Counted from the stretch's first letter, positions 36,398 to 45,559 are shown. The stretch: 64,000 nucleotides of DNA from RHKX01 sp963745755 (GCA_963745755.1 CAVUYP010000001.1:2480001-2544000), one strand, 5' to 3'. The notes: generated by a model not told the origin, from the sequence alone. Numbers and translations: made by a program.

Positions 36398-36446
36398 GCC
36401 GAGGTCGAGGAAAGCCGCAACAGTTGCCCATTGCCTCGACCTCGGC
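36398..36446. terminator. Convergent-gene hairpin, repeat family 1 copy B
   Basis: A 13-bp perfect inverted repeat, GCCGAGGTCGAGG (36398-36410) against CCTCGACCTCGGC (36434-36446), enclosing AAAGCCGCAACAGTTGCCCA. It lies between the ends of the carboxylase alpha gene and alkA. Loop and stem match copies A and C. Confidence 0.7.
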
Positions 36447-36512
36447 GGCCGGGGGGATGGCCGGGTCGACCTCGACGGTCGGCGGAGGCGGACGGGGCGG
36501 GGCGGCGGCGGG

Positions 36513-37148
36513 TCAGGCGGGCGCTTCGGCGACCGGCAGGTCGATGCCGACCGCCTCCCACAGATACAGCGCGGCGAGGCTGCGGTGCGGGCGCCAGCGC
36601 TCGGCGATCGCGACCGCCTCCTCCGGGGTCGGCGGCTCGTCGAGCCCGTAGGCGATCCGGATCCCGTGGCGGAGGCCGAGGTCGCCGCCGCTGAAGACGT
36701 CGGGCCGGCCGAGGTCGAAGATCAGGAACATCTCGGCGCTCCAGCGACCGAGGCCGCGCTGCGCTACCAGCGTCTCGACCACCTCCTCGTCGCCGAGGTC
36801 GTCGAGCTCGGTGGGGCGCAGCTCGCCGGCCTCGATCGCGGTGGCGATCCCGATCATGTAGGACGCCTTGCGGCCGCTCAGCCCACAGGCGCGGAGCCGC
36901 TCGGTGGCATCGTCGGCGACGAGGTCGAGCGGCGTCGGTGGACCGCCGAAGGCGTCGCAGACCCGGCTCCAGACGGTCCGGGCGGCGGCCGTCGAGACCT
37001 GCTGGCCGACGATGATCCGCGCCAGTGCCTCGAACCGGTCCTCGGACCGCTCCGAGCGTCGGCGGAGGATCCGTTCGGCGTCGACGGCCGCGATCAGCCG
37101 GCCGAGCCGGGGGTCGGCCGCGGCCAGCTCCTCGTGCGGCTCCGCCAC
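36513..37148 (-). CDS. DNA-3-methyladenine glycosylase (HhH-GPD, AlkA type)
   Basis: Removes alkylated purines to start base-excision repair. 211 residues from the GTG at 37148. The HhH-GPD fold is seen in RIIVGQQVSTAAARTVW and the hairpin LVAQRGLGRWSAEMFLIF. The catalytic Asp is in DVFSGGDLGLRHG. There is no iron-sulfur cysteine cluster, which fits AlkA rather than endonuclease III. The start lies 4 bases from the enoyl-CoA hydratase stop, an operon by spacing rather than function. Confidence 0.88.
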   Translation of the reverse strand: MAEPHEELAAADPRLGRLIAAVDAERILRRRSERSEDRFEALARIIVGQQVSTAAARTVWSRVCDAFGGPPTPLDLVADDATERLRACGLSGRKASYMIGIATAIEAGELRPTELDDLGDEEVVETLVAQRGLGRWSAEMFLIFDLGRPDVFSGGDLGLRHGIRIAYGLDEPPTPEEAVAIAERWRPHRSLAALYLWEAVGIDLPVAEAPA

Positions 37149-37152
37149 CGCT

Positions 37153-37986
37153 TCAGCGCCCCTTCCACTCCGGGGCCCGCTTCTCGGCGAAGGCGCGGAT
37201 GCCCTCCCGGAAGTCCTCCGAGGAGAAGCAGGACTCGCGCAGCGCGACCAGCTCCTCGACCTGCTTGGGGCTGAGCCGGGGAAACTGCGAGAGGGTCTCG
37301 ATCGCATGCTTGTTGCCGCGCAGCGACAGCGGCGCGTTGGCGGCGATCAGGGCCGCGAGCTCGAGCGAGCGCCGCTCGATCTCGGCGGCCGGGTAAACCT
37401 CGTGGACGAGGCCGATCCGCTCCGCCCGCGCGCCGTCGAAGACGCGGCCGGTCAGGAACAGCTCCTTCGTCCGCGGCACGCCGACGCAGTCGATGAACCG
37501 CTCGAGGCCGGTGTGGCCGTAGATCAGGCCGAGCTTCGCGGGCGGCATCCCGAGCTTCGCCTCGGCGGCGCAGATCCGCATGTCGCAGCGCACGGCGAGC
37601 TCGAGCCCACCACCGAGGCAGTGACCGTTGATCGCCGCGACGATCGGGAAGGGATGGGCGCTGATCGCGTCCATCGCCGCCGTGAACGGGTGGGCGACGA
37701 GCGCCTCGGCGTCGCGCTCGAAGGTCTCGTCGGGAATCGCGCCGATGTCGTAGCCCGCCGAGAAGGCCTTGCCGGCGCCGGTGATCAGCACGCAGCGGAC
37801 GTCGATGCCGTGATCGAGCAGCGGCAGCGTCGCCGCCAGGTCGTCGAGGATCGCGTGTGAGAGCGGGTTGCGCTTGCCGGGGTTGTCGAGGGTGAACCTC
37901 GCCACCGCCGGCGCCGGGAAGTCGAGCCTCAGCTCGCCGCCCGCCAGCTCCCGCGGTTCGCCGCTCTGCTCCGATCCGCTCGTCAT
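37153..37986 (-). CDS. Enoyl-CoA hydratase/isomerase
   Basis: A crotonase-fold protein, 277 residues. It contains LDNPGKRNPLSHAI, the first oxyanion motif GKAFSAGYDIG, and the second oxyanion loop INGHCLGGGLELAVRCD. The catalytic Glu pair of classical hydratases is not obvious: GLIYGHTGLERF has Tyr/Gly where the first Glu often lies, so an isomerase or other crotonase activity is possible. It ends in PEWKGR, like the second crotonase at 62296 (PEWRGR). Confidence 0.88.
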   Translation of the reverse strand: MTSGSEQSGEPRELAGGELRLDFPAPAVARFTLDNPGKRNPLSHAILDDLAATLPLLDHGIDVRCVLITGAGKAFSAGYDIGAIPDETFERDAEALVAHPFTAAMDAISAHPFPIVAAINGHCLGGGLELAVRCDMRICAAEAKLGMPPAKLGLIYGHTGLERFIDCVGVPRTKELFLTGRVFDGARAERIGLVHEVYPAAEIERRSLELAALIAANAPLSLRGNKHAIETLSQFPRLSPKQVEELVALRESCFSSEDFREGIRAFAEKRAPEWKGR

Positions 37987-38011
37987 CAGCGCGGAGGGTA
38001 TGACAGGCCGA

Positions 38012-38027
38012 CTGGCCAGGCGGCCAG
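38012..38027. promoter_or_regulatory. Inverted repeat in the hydratase/aldehyde dehydrogenase divergent spacer
   Basis: CTGGCC-AGGC-GGCCAG, 26 bases upstream of the leftward enoyl-CoA hydratase start and 78 bases from the rightward aldehyde dehydrogenase start. TAACGT at about 38057 is a possible rightward -10 element. Weak candidate operator. Confidence 0.25.
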
Positions 38028-38104
38028 CTTCGCTGCCCCGGCCCGTCCATCGCGCTAACGTCCCCTGCAGCCGAGGCCTTTAGCAGCGAACGAGGAGAGT
38101 CCAA

Positions 38105-39670
38105 GTGGAGCCCACCGCCACGCCCGATGCCGTAGCAACCACGAACGGGAAGTCGGGCGGCGAATCCGGCCCGACCGTCGAGGTGTTCAACCCCGCGACC
38201 GGCAAGCTGATCGGAACCGTGCCGGCGATGAGCCCGGACGAGGTCACCGAGGCGGTCGCCCGGGCCCGCGCTGCGCAGCCGGCCTGGGAGGCCGCCGGGT
38301 TCGCCGAGCGCGGCCGGATCCTCCGCCGCGCCCAGAAGTGGACGCTCGACAACGCCGAGCGGATCATCGCGACGATCGTCGCCGAGAACGGCAAGACCTA
38401 CGAGGACGCCCAGCTCGCCGAGATCTCCTACGTCGCCTCGGCGTTCGGCTTCTGGGCCAAGAACGCCCCCGAGTACCTCGCCGACGAGAAGGTCAAGTCG
38501 GCGTCGCCGTTCGTGCTCGGCCGCAAGCTCAAGGTCCGCTACGCGCCGGTCGGCGTCGTCGGCGTGATCGGTCCTTGGAACTACCCGCTGACGAACTCGT
38601 TCGGCGACTGCATCCCGGCGCTGGCCGCCGGCAACTCGGTCGTCCTCAAGCCGGCGACGCTGACGCCGATGACCTCGCTGCTGATGGCCGAGGGGCTGCG
38701 CGAGTGCGGCATCCCCGAGAACGTCTTCCAAGTCACCGTCGGCGAGGGCAGCTCGATCGGCAACGCGCTGATCGACGCCGTCGACTTCGTCATGTTCACC
38801 GGCTCGACCGAGGTCGGCAAGAAGGTGATGATGCGGGCCGCTGAGACGCTGACGCCGACGGCCATGGAGCTCGGCGGCAAGGACCCGATGATCGTCCTCC
38901 GCGACGCCAACCTGGAGCGGGCGGCCAACGCCGCGGTCCACTACTCGATGCAGAACGGCGGCCAGACCTGCATCTCGGTCGAGCGCGTCTACGTCGAGGA
39001 GCCGGTCTACGACGACTTCGTCGGCCGGGTCACCGAGAAGATGCGGGCGCTGCGCCAGGGCGTTCCCGACGGCCCGGCCGCGACCGACGTCGGCGCGATG
39101 ACCTCGCCCGAGCAGACCGATCTCGTCGAGGAGCAGGTCAACGACGCCGTCGAGCATGGCGCCCGCGCCGTCGTCGGCGGCAAGCGCGGCCCCGGACCCG
39201 GCGACTTCTTCGAGCCGACCCTGCTGCTCGACGTCGATCACTCGATGGAGTGCATGAGCGAGGAGACGTTCGGCCCGACCCTGCCGGTGATGAAGGTCAA
39301 GGACGCCGAGGAGGCGATCGAACTGGCCAATGACTCGCCCTACGGCCTGCAGGCATCGGTCTGGACGAAGGACGCCGAGCGCGGCGAGCAGCTCGCCCGC
39401 CGGATCGAGGCCGGCGTCGTCTGCGTCAACGACGCGCAGCTCAACTACGTCGCGCTGGAGCTGCCGATGGGCGGCTGGAAGGACTCGGGCGTCGGCTCGC
39501 GCCACGGCGCCGGCGGGATCCGCAAGTACACGAAGCAGCAGACCCTGCTCGTCACCCGGTTCGCGCCGACCGCCAAGGACATCCACATGCTCCCCTACGA
39601 CTCGCCCCGCCGGGCGAAGCTGCTCGGACGCACGTTCAAGCTCCTCTGGGGCCGCGGCAAGCGCGACTGA
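38105..39670 (+). CDS. Aldehyde dehydrogenase (NAD(P)+), succinate-semialdehyde-dehydrogenase-like
   Basis: Oxidises an aldehyde to the acid. 521 residues. It has the cofactor motif GPWNYPLTNSFGD and FTGSTEVGKKVM, the general-base Glu in MELGGKDP and the nucleophile in NGGQTCISVERV. GTG start with GAGGAGA upstream. A basic C-terminal extension (about 30 residues past the usual end) is shared with GabD2-like actinobacterial enzymes. A role in fatty-aldehyde clearance next to crotonase is plausible but not shown. Confidence 0.93.
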   Translation: MEPTATPDAVATTNGKSGGESGPTVEVFNPATGKLIGTVPAMSPDEVTEAVARARAAQPAWEAAGFAERGRILRRAQKWTLDNAERIIATIVAENGKTYEDAQLAEISYVASAFGFWAKNAPEYLADEKVKSASPFVLGRKLKVRYAPVGVVGVIGPWNYPLTNSFGDCIPALAAGNSVVLKPATLTPMTSLLMAEGLRECGIPENVFQVTVGEGSSIGNALIDAVDFVMFTGSTEVGKKVMMRAAETLTPTAMELGGKDPMIVLRDANLERAANAAVHYSMQNGGQTCISVERVYVEEPVYDDFVGRVTEKMRALRQGVPDGPAATDVGAMTSPEQTDLVEEQVNDAVEHGARAVVGGKRGPGPGDFFEPTLLLDVDHSMECMSEETFGPTLPVMKVKDAEEAIELANDSPYGLQASVWTKDAERGEQLARRIEAGVVCVNDAQLNYVALELPMGGWKDSGVGSRHGAGGIRKYTKQQTLLVTRFAPTAKDIHMLPYDSPRRAKLLGRTFKLLWGRGKRD

Positions 39671-39674
39671 GCCG

Positions 39675-40094
39675 ATGAGCGCCGGGGACTTCACCAAGGT
39701 CAACCTGCGCGACGATGTCCCCGACGTCGCCGCCGGGGCGGGCGTCGAGGGCCTCGCCGCGCACTTCGCGACCGACGCGCTCGGATCGCAGCGGTCGGGG
39801 CTCAGCTACCAGCGGATCGAGCCCGGCCGCCGCCAGCCCTGGGGACACCGGCACGAGACCCAGGAGGAGATCTACGTGGTCCTCGCCGGCGCCGGCACCG
39901 CCAAGCTCGGCGACGAGGAGGTCGAGATCGGCCCGCTCGACGCGATCCGCGTCGCCCCCGAGCTCGCCCGCAACTTCGAGGCCGGTCCCGAGGGCCTCGA
40001 GCTGCTCGCCTTCGGCGCCCCGCGCGCTCCCGACCAGCAGCCCGGCAGCGACTCCGAGATGCTCCCCGGCTGGTGGGGCGACGAAGACTTCTGA
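39675..40094 (+). CDS. Cupin-domain protein
   Basis: 139 residues with a single cupin barrel: motif 1 GHRHETQEEIYVVLAGAG gives two His and a Glu as metal ligands, and motif 2 has PLDAIRVAPELARNF, in which the usual fourth His is replaced by Arg or Asn. It could be a small metalloenzyme or sugar-binding module. It starts 4 bases after the aldehyde dehydrogenase stop, so the two are co-transcribed. Substrate unknown. Confidence 0.85.
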   Translation: MSAGDFTKVNLRDDVPDVAAGAGVEGLAAHFATDALGSQRSGLSYQRIEPGRRQPWGHRHETQEEIYVVLAGAGTAKLGDEEVEIGPLDAIRVAPELARNFEAGPEGLELLAFGAPRAPDQQPGSDSEMLPGWWGDEDF

Positions 40095-40164
40095 GCCGCC
40101 GCAGCCGATGGAGCAGCGGCTCAGCCTGATCACGCTCGGCGTCCGGATCTGACCGCCGCTGCCT

Positions 40165-40207
40165 GAACCCGATGTTCGTTGCCCGGCAGGCAACGAAAAG
40201 CGGGTTC
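40165..40207. terminator. Strong hairpin between cupin and biotinyl-protein genes
   Basis: Outer arms GAACCCG/CGGGTTC and inner arms TTCGTTGCC/GGCAACGAA form a long stem with short internal mismatches. On the minus strand the CTTTTCG run is embedded in the stem. It serves two convergent genes (ends at 40094 and 40228). Confidence 0.6.
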
Positions 40208-40227
40208 ACCGATCGTCGCGCCGCCTG

Positions 40228-40440
40228 CTACTCGAGGACGACGAGCACGTCGCCCTCGGCGACCGACTGGCCCTCCTCGCAGCGGATCTCGGCGACGGTG
40301 CCCGAGTCCTCGGCCTCGACCGGCATCTCCATCTTCATCGACTCGAGGATGACGACGGTGTCGTCGAGGTCGACCTGATCGCCGACGGCGACCTCGATCT
40401 TCCAGACGGTTCCGGTGATGTGGGCGGGGATGTCCGGCAC
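40228..40440 (-). CDS. Small biotin/lipoyl attachment protein (TB7.3-like)
   Basis: 70 residues, essentially one biotinyl domain: PAHITGTVWKIEVAVGDQ, then the biotinylation motif ESMKMEMPV and EEGQSVAEGDVLVVLE. GTG start at 40440. It matches in layout the mycobacterial biotinylated protein TB7.3, a stand-alone carrier for acyl-CoA carboxylase complexes. It is separate from the carrier domain in the alpha subunit at 34343. It is divergent from the glycosyltransferase gene with 21 bases between. Confidence 0.88.
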   Translation of the reverse strand: MPDIPAHITGTVWKIEVAVGDQVDLDDTVVILESMKMEMPVEAEDSGTVAEIRCEEGQSVAEGDVLVVLE

Positions 40441-40461
40441 AGGGCGGCAGAATAGTCCCCG

Positions 40462-41181
40462 GTGGCGGCGGAAGCGGACAGTCAGCGGCAGCGGATCGCG
40501 ATCGTCGCGGCCCGCAACGAGGGCGATCGGATCGGCACGACGCTGCTCTCGCTGCGGGAGGCCTCGCCGGGCATCGGACTGTGGGTCGCCGACGACGCAT
40601 CGAGCGACGACACCCGTGACGTGGCCCTCGCCGCAGGCGCCACGGTGATCGGCCGCAACCGGCCACACGGCAAGGGCGGCAACGTGACCGCGGCGGCGAC
40701 CGCGGCCCTCGAGGGCCTCGATCCCGATGCGACGGTGCTGCTCTGCGACGGCGACCTCGCCGCCACCGCCGGCCGGCTGCTGCCGCTCGTCGAGGCGGTC
40801 GAGGACGGCGCGACCGATCTCGCGATCGCGGCTTTCGAGCGCAAGGTGGGAGGGGGGCTGGGCCTCGCCAAAGGCTACGCTCGCGACTCGATCCGCCGGC
40901 TCTGCGGCCTCGAGACGACGGCGCCGATCTCGGGCCAGCGGGCGATGCGCGCGGCGGTGCTCGCCGACGTGCTGCCGCTTGCGCCGCGCTACGGCATGGA
41001 GATCGGGATGACCGTCGACGCGGTCCGGGCCGGCTACCGGGTCAGCGAGATCGAGCTCGACCTCTCCCACCGCGCCACCGGCAAGAGCCTCGCCGGCTTC
41101 GTGCACCGCGGCCGCCAGCTCCGCGACTTCGTCGCCGTCTATCGGGATCGCCGCCGCAGCCGCTCCGCCGCCGTCGAATAG
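40462..41181 (+). CDS. Family 2 glycosyltransferase
   Basis: A GT-A-fold nucleotide-sugar transferase, 239 residues. The N-terminal nucleotide site is IAIVAARNEGDRIG with DDASSDDTRDVA; a DGD metal motif is in LLCDGDLA. GHGKGGN-like spacing (RPHGKGGNVTAA) resembles glucosylglycerate-type or polyprenol-phosphate transferases. No membrane segment. GTG start. The acceptor is unknown; glucosyl-3-phosphoglycerate synthase is one candidate family. Confidence 0.8.
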   Translation: MAAEADSQRQRIAIVAARNEGDRIGTTLLSLREASPGIGLWVADDASSDDTRDVALAAGATVIGRNRPHGKGGNVTAAATAALEGLDPDATVLLCDGDLAATAGRLLPLVEAVEDGATDLAIAAFERKVGGGLGLAKGYARDSIRRLCGLETTAPISGQRAMRAAVLADVLPLAPRYGMEIGMTVDAVRAGYRVSEIELDLSHRATGKSLAGFVHRGRQLRDFVAVYRDRRRSRSAAVE

Positions 41182-41192
41182 GCTCGGCCGCC

Positions 41193-42650
41193 GTGATCCT
41201 CGCGATCGACCAGGGCACGACCGGAAGCACCTGCCTCGTCTTCGACGGCGGGGGCCGGATCAGCGGCCGCGCCTACTCCGAGTTCGCCCAGTACTTCCCG
41301 CGGCCCGGCTGGGTCGAGCACGACGCGAGCGAGATCTGGGAGGTGACCCGGCAGGTCGGCCGCGAGGCCCTCGCCGACGCCGGGATCGACGGCGCCGATC
41401 TCGACGCGATCGGGATCACCAACCAGCGCGAGACGGTCGTCGCCTGGGACCCGGCGAGCGGCGAGCCGATCCACCACGCGCTCGTCTGGCAGGACCGCCG
41501 CACCGCCGGGCGCTGCGACGAGCTGATCGCCGCCGGCCACGGCGAGCTTGTCCGCGAGCGCACCGGCCTCGTCATCGACCCCTACTTCTCGGGCACGAAG
41601 ATCGAGTGGCTGCTCGCCAACGTCGACGGCGCCCGACGGGCGAAGTTCGGGACGATCGACTCCTGGCTCGTCCACAAGCTCTGCGGCGTCCACGTCACCG
41701 ATCTCTCGAACGCCTCGCGGACGATGCTGCTCGACATCGGCACGGGTCGCTGGGACGGCGAGCTCTGTGACATGCTCGGCATCGACCCCGGCGCGCTGCC
41801 CGAGCCGCGCGGTTCGGCCGAGGTCTATGGGACGACGACCGAGTTCGGCGGCCACGTGCCGGTCGCCGGGATCGCCGGCGACCAGCAGGCGGCCCTTTTC
41901 GGACAGGCCTGCCACCAGCCCGGCGACGCCAAGAACACCTACGGCACCGGCAGCTTCGTCCTCCTCAACAGCGGCGATCGCGCCCCCGACCCGGTCGAGG
42001 GCCTGCTCGGGACGATCGCCTGGGGGCTCGGCGGCGAGACGACCTACGCGCTCGAGGCGGCGGTTTTCGTCACCGGCTCGGCGGTGCAGTGGCTCCGCGA
42101 CGGACTCGGGCTGATCGAGACCGCCGCCGAGACCGCCGCCCTCGCCGCCTCGCTGGAGGACAACGACGACGTCTACTTCGTCCCCGCCCTGACCGGCCTC
42201 GGCTCCCCCTACTGGGACCCGTACGCGCGCGGCACCCTGATCGGCCTGACCCGCGGGACCGGGCGCGCCCAAATCGCCCGGGCGACCCTCGAGGCGATCG
42301 CCTATCAGACGGTCGACGCGGTGCGCGCCCAGGAGGCCGCCTCCGGGGAGCGGCTCAGCGCTCTGCGCGCCGACGGCGGCGCGGTCGCCAACGAGTGGCT
42401 GATGCAGTTCCAGGCCGACGTCCTCGGATCGCCGGTGATCGTTCCCGAGATCGCCGAGACGACCGCGCTCGGCGCCGCCTACCTCGCCGGGATCGCGGTC
42501 GGCTGCTGGGACCGCGAGACGGTCGCGGCGATGTGGCGACAGCGCGTCGCCTACGAGCCACGGATGTCGGCGGACCGTCGCGAGTCGCTGCTCGACCGCT
42601 GGCACGAGGCGGTCTCGCGGTCGCGCGGATGGGCGCGGCCGAGCGCATAG
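41193..42650 (+). CDS. glpK: Glycerol kinase
   Basis: Phosphorylates glycerol to glycerol 3-phosphate with ATP. 485 residues. FGGY-family motifs are the N-terminal phosphate site AIDQGTTGSTCLVFD, GITNQRETVVAWD, the glycerol-binding Trp/Arg regions and GIAGDQQAALFGQ with the catalytic Asp; ADGGAVANEWLMQFQAD completes the signature. Its product feeds phospholipid synthesis, which suits the acyltransferase two genes on. GTG start, 11 bases after the glycosyltransferase. Confidence 0.95.
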   Translation: MILAIDQGTTGSTCLVFDGGGRISGRAYSEFAQYFPRPGWVEHDASEIWEVTRQVGREALADAGIDGADLDAIGITNQRETVVAWDPASGEPIHHALVWQDRRTAGRCDELIAAGHGELVRERTGLVIDPYFSGTKIEWLLANVDGARRAKFGTIDSWLVHKLCGVHVTDLSNASRTMLLDIGTGRWDGELCDMLGIDPGALPEPRGSAEVYGTTTEFGGHVPVAGIAGDQQAALFGQACHQPGDAKNTYGTGSFVLLNSGDRAPDPVEGLLGTIAWGLGGETTYALEAAVFVTGSAVQWLRDGLGLIETAAETAALAASLEDNDDVYFVPALTGLGSPYWDPYARGTLIGLTRGTGRAQIARATLEAIAYQTVDAVRAQEAASGERLSALRADGGAVANEWLMQFQADVLGSPVIVPEIAETTALGAAYLAGIAVGCWDRETVAAMWRQRVAYEPRMSADRRESLLDRWHEAVSRSRGWARPSA

Positions 42651-42660
42651 GGTTCCGGTC

Positions 42661-43749
42661 ATGGGCAGTCACCTGGTCACCGGCTTTCCGGGCTTCATCG
42701 GCCGCCGCCTCGTCGCGGCGCTGCTTGAGCGCGAGCCCGAGGACCGCGTCATCACGCTGGTCGAGCCGCGGATGGTCGCCGCCGCCCGCGAGGCGGTGCT
42801 CGAGCTCGACGGCGGCCCCCGGATCGAGGTCCTCGCCGGCGACATCACCGATTCCCGCCTCGCCCTCGGCGAGGACCGCTACGCGCGGCTCGCCGCCGAG
42901 GTCGGCGTCGTCCACCACCTCGCCGCGATCTACGACCTCGCGGTCCCGGCCGCGGTGGCCCATCGCGTCAACGTCGAGGGGACCGGCAACGTCCTCGCCT
43001 TCTGCCGCGCCGCCGAGCGTCTCGAGCGGCTCAACTACGTCAGCACCGCCTACGTCGCCGGCGATCGCACCGGCGTCGTCTACGAGCACGAGCTCGACCG
43101 CGGGCAGGGCTTCAAGAACCACTACGAGTCGACGAAGTTCCAGGCCGAGGTCTGGGTCCGCAGCGAGATCGAGCGGATCCCGACGACGATCTTCAGGCCG
43201 GCGATCGTGGTCGGCGATTCGGTCACCGGCGAGACACAGAAGTTCGACGGCCCCTACTACGCGCTGCGCTTCATCGCCGCCACCGCCGGCCGCGGCATGC
43301 CCGTCGCCAACATCGGCCGCGGCGCGACGCCGTTCAACGTCGTCCCGGTCGACTTCATCGTCGACGCACTGGTCGAGCTCGGCCGCTCCGCGGCGGCGAT
43401 CGGCGCGACGGTGCACCTCTGCGATCCGGAGCCGCTCAGCTCGGCGCAGATGTTCGAGCTGCTCGCCGAGCTCTATCCGGCGAAGCGCGCCTCCTACCGG
43501 GTGCCGCCGCGCCTCGTCGCCGCCGCGCTTCGGCTCCGCCCCGTTCGCCGGTTCTACGGCGGCACCCCTCCCGAGTCGATCCGCTACCTGAACCACCCGG
43601 TCCGCTACGACACCCGCCGCGCCGGCGAGCTCCTCGCCGCCTCCGGGCTGCGCTGCCCGCGCTTTCCCGAATACGCGCCGGCGATGGTCGGGTTCTTCCG
43701 CGAGCACGAGGCGGACCCGGCGCTGGCGCCGGTCGCGGCGCCACGGTAA
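42661..43749 (+). CDS. Extended SDR, NAD-binding reductase/epimerase-like
   Basis: 362 residues. It starts with the dinucleotide motif TGFPGFIGRRLV (TGxxGxxG type) and has the catalytic pair in a YESTKFQAEVWV motif (Tyr-x-x-x-Lys) after YVSTAYVAG. The fold matches male-sterility/fatty-acyl-reductase and thioester-reductase domains more than sugar epimerases. No acyl-carrier or thioesterase fusion. With GlpK and PlsC neighbours a lipid-modifying role is likely; the precise substrate is unknown. Confidence 0.85.
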   Translation: MGSHLVTGFPGFIGRRLVAALLEREPEDRVITLVEPRMVAAAREAVLELDGGPRIEVLAGDITDSRLALGEDRYARLAAEVGVVHHLAAIYDLAVPAAVAHRVNVEGTGNVLAFCRAAERLERLNYVSTAYVAGDRTGVVYEHELDRGQGFKNHYESTKFQAEVWVRSEIERIPTTIFRPAIVVGDSVTGETQKFDGPYYALRFIAATAGRGMPVANIGRGATPFNVVPVDFIVDALVELGRSAAAIGATVHLCDPEPLSSAQMFELLAELYPAKRASYRVPPRLVAAALRLRPVRRFYGGTPPESIRYLNHPVRYDTRRAGELLAASGLRCPRFPEYAPAMVGFFREHEADPALAPVAAPR

Positions 43750-43777
43750 CCACCGCCCGCTCCGGGGGTACGGAGAG

Positions 43778-44569
43778 GTGGCGGAGAGCGCCGACGGATC
43801 GATGTCCGAGATCAAGCCACAGCGATACAGGGACGAACGGCCGGCCGAGCTGTTCGACGAGTTCCACGACTACTCGCGGAACCGCGATCCCGTCTTCGTC
43901 TACGAGCTGGTCCGCCTGATCACGACGCCGATCTCGCTGAGCATCTACCGGACCCGCGCGATCGAAGTCGACAACGTGCCCGCCTCGGGCCCGGTCATCC
44001 TCGCCGCGAACCACTTCTCCAACTACGACCACTTCCTCGCCGGCGCCTGGCTGCGCCGCAAGATCCGCTTCATGGCGAAGTCGCAGATGTTCCGCCAGAA
44101 CAAGATCCTCGACCTGATCTACAAGTACGGCGGCGTCTTCCCGATCCGCCGCGGCCACGCCGACGCGGAGGCCTTCGCGACCGTCCACGGGATCCTCCGC
44201 CGCGGCGGCTGCGTGATGATCTACTGCGAGGGCGGGCGCTCGCGCACCGGCGCCCTCGGCGAGGCGAAGCCGGGAGTCGGACGGGCGGCGCTGGAGAGCG
44301 GCGTGCCGGTCGTCCCGGTCGCGATCCACGGCTCGAAGGGGATTCGCAGCTGGCGCAAGCTGCGGTTCCCGAAGATCACGATCCGCTACGGCGAGCCGAT
44401 CAGCTTCGACGTCGTCGACGCACCGACCCGCGAGCAGCAGCTCGAGACCGCGAACGAGATCTTCGCCCGGGTCCGCGAGATGTACGAGGAGCTCGAGCGC
44501 GACGGCCGGGCCGCCGTCATCAAGCGGGTCCGCGAGGGCGGGACCGCGACGACGCCGAGCTACTCGTAG
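43778..44569 (+). CDS. PlsC-type phospholipid/glycerol acyltransferase
   Basis: Transfers an acyl chain to a lysophospholipid or glycerol-3-phosphate backbone at the membrane. 263 residues. The HX4D motif is in AANHFSNYDHF; the second motif FPIRRG and third motif YCEGGRSRTG follow with PVVPVAIHG. No true membrane helix is obvious except a weak amphipathic N-terminal segment. GTG at 43778 with GGAG just upstream; ATG 43802 is the alternative start. The end overlaps the lactonase stop by 10 bases. Confidence 0.9.
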   Translation: MAESADGSMSEIKPQRYRDERPAELFDEFHDYSRNRDPVFVYELVRLITTPISLSIYRTRAIEVDNVPASGPVILAANHFSNYDHFLAGAWLRRKIRFMAKSQMFRQNKILDLIYKYGGVFPIRRGHADAEAFATVHGILRRGGCVMIYCEGGRSRTGALGEAKPGVGRAALESGVPVVPVAIHGSKGIRSWRKLRFPKITIRYGEPISFDVVDAPTREQQLETANEIFARVREMYEELERDGRAAVIKRVREGGTATTPSYS

Positions 44570-45474
44570 ACCTTCGCGACCGTCTTCCAGCGCTCCGGGT
44601 CGTGGCCGGGCAGGATCTCCGCCCGCGGGTAGGTGCGATGGAACTGCTGGAGCTCGCGCAGTGAGCGGCGCCAGCGGTGCATGTCGAGCGGCTGCGGCGG
44701 CGGATCGCCGCCCTCGAGCTGGGCCTGGGTGTAGATCGCATCGGCGGTGATCACGAGGTCGCGATCGCGGAGCCGGGCGATCACCGAGCAGTGGCCGGCC
44801 GAGTGGCCCGGGGTGTAGGCGAGCCGGACGCTGCCGTCGCCGAACAGGTCGAAGCTGCGCCCGAAGCTGGCGTAGGAGCTGATCCCGGCGCCGTCGAAGT
44901 CGATCGTCCGGTAGTCGAAGAGGTAGTCGTAGTGGGAGGGCCGGTAGCCGCGCAACAGGGGCCGCGGGTCGGTCGTCGCGGCCTCCCATTCGGCCTTGGC
45001 GAGAACGAAGGTCGCCTGCGGGTACTCGGCGATCCCGGAGGCGTGATCGAAGTGCAGGTGGGTGAGGATGACCGTCTTCAGGTCGCTCTCGTCGAGGCCG
45101 CGCTCGCGGAGCTGGGAGGGAACGTCCCGGCCGGCCTCGATCCTCGGCTTCGCGAAGCGGGCGACGAGCTTGCCGAGGTTGGCCGCCGGCTTCGTCGCCA
45201 CCGAGCCGTGAAAGCCGGTGTCGACGAGGATCTGCCCGACGGTCGGGTGGGTGATCAGGTAGACCGGCACCGGGACCAGCCACCAGCGCGACCGCGGCGT
45301 CCCGATGCCGAGCATCCGCAGCGTCGCGAGGCGGCCGCCCTTGCTCTCGAAGAACTGCGGCGGCGCCATCAGCGAGCCGCCGAGCAGGGGCTCGACCTTG
45401 ACCGTGGTCCCGGTCGCGCCGCCTCCCGGCAGCGGCTGATCGAGCGGCTTCGCCTGTGCCTTGAGCTTGCTCAT
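44560..45474 (-). CDS. MBL-fold hydrolase, N-acyl-homoserine-lactonase-like
   Basis: 304 residues. The metallo-beta-lactamase metal motif HxHxDH is THLHFDHASG; further ligands are the His in PGHSAGHCSV, Asp in ITADAIYT and the terminal His in LPGHDPERW. The PVYLITHPTVGQILVDTGFHG N-terminal strand pattern fits AttM/AiiA-type lactonases. It could quench acyl-homoserine lactones or hydrolyse other lactones. ATG start at 45474. It converges with and overlaps plsC. Confidence 0.85.
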   Translation of the reverse strand: MSKLKAQAKPLDQPLPGGGATGTTVKVEPLLGGSLMAPPQFFESKGGRLATLRMLGIGTPRSRWWLVPVPVYLITHPTVGQILVDTGFHGSVATKPAANLGKLVARFAKPRIEAGRDVPSQLRERGLDESDLKTVILTHLHFDHASGIAEYPQATFVLAKAEWEAATTDPRPLLRGYRPSHYDYLFDYRTIDFDGAGISSYASFGRSFDLFGDGSVRLAYTPGHSAGHCSVIARLRDRDLVITADAIYTQAQLEGGDPPPQPLDMHRWRRSLRELQQFHRTYPRAEILPGHDPERWKTVAKVYE

Positions 45475-45559
45475 CGGGGCACCGGAGGCTACCCGTCGCC
45501 GGATCGCTCCCGGACGCTGCGGACGGCGTCCGCACGAGCTCTGCCAATAGGCTGCGGCG

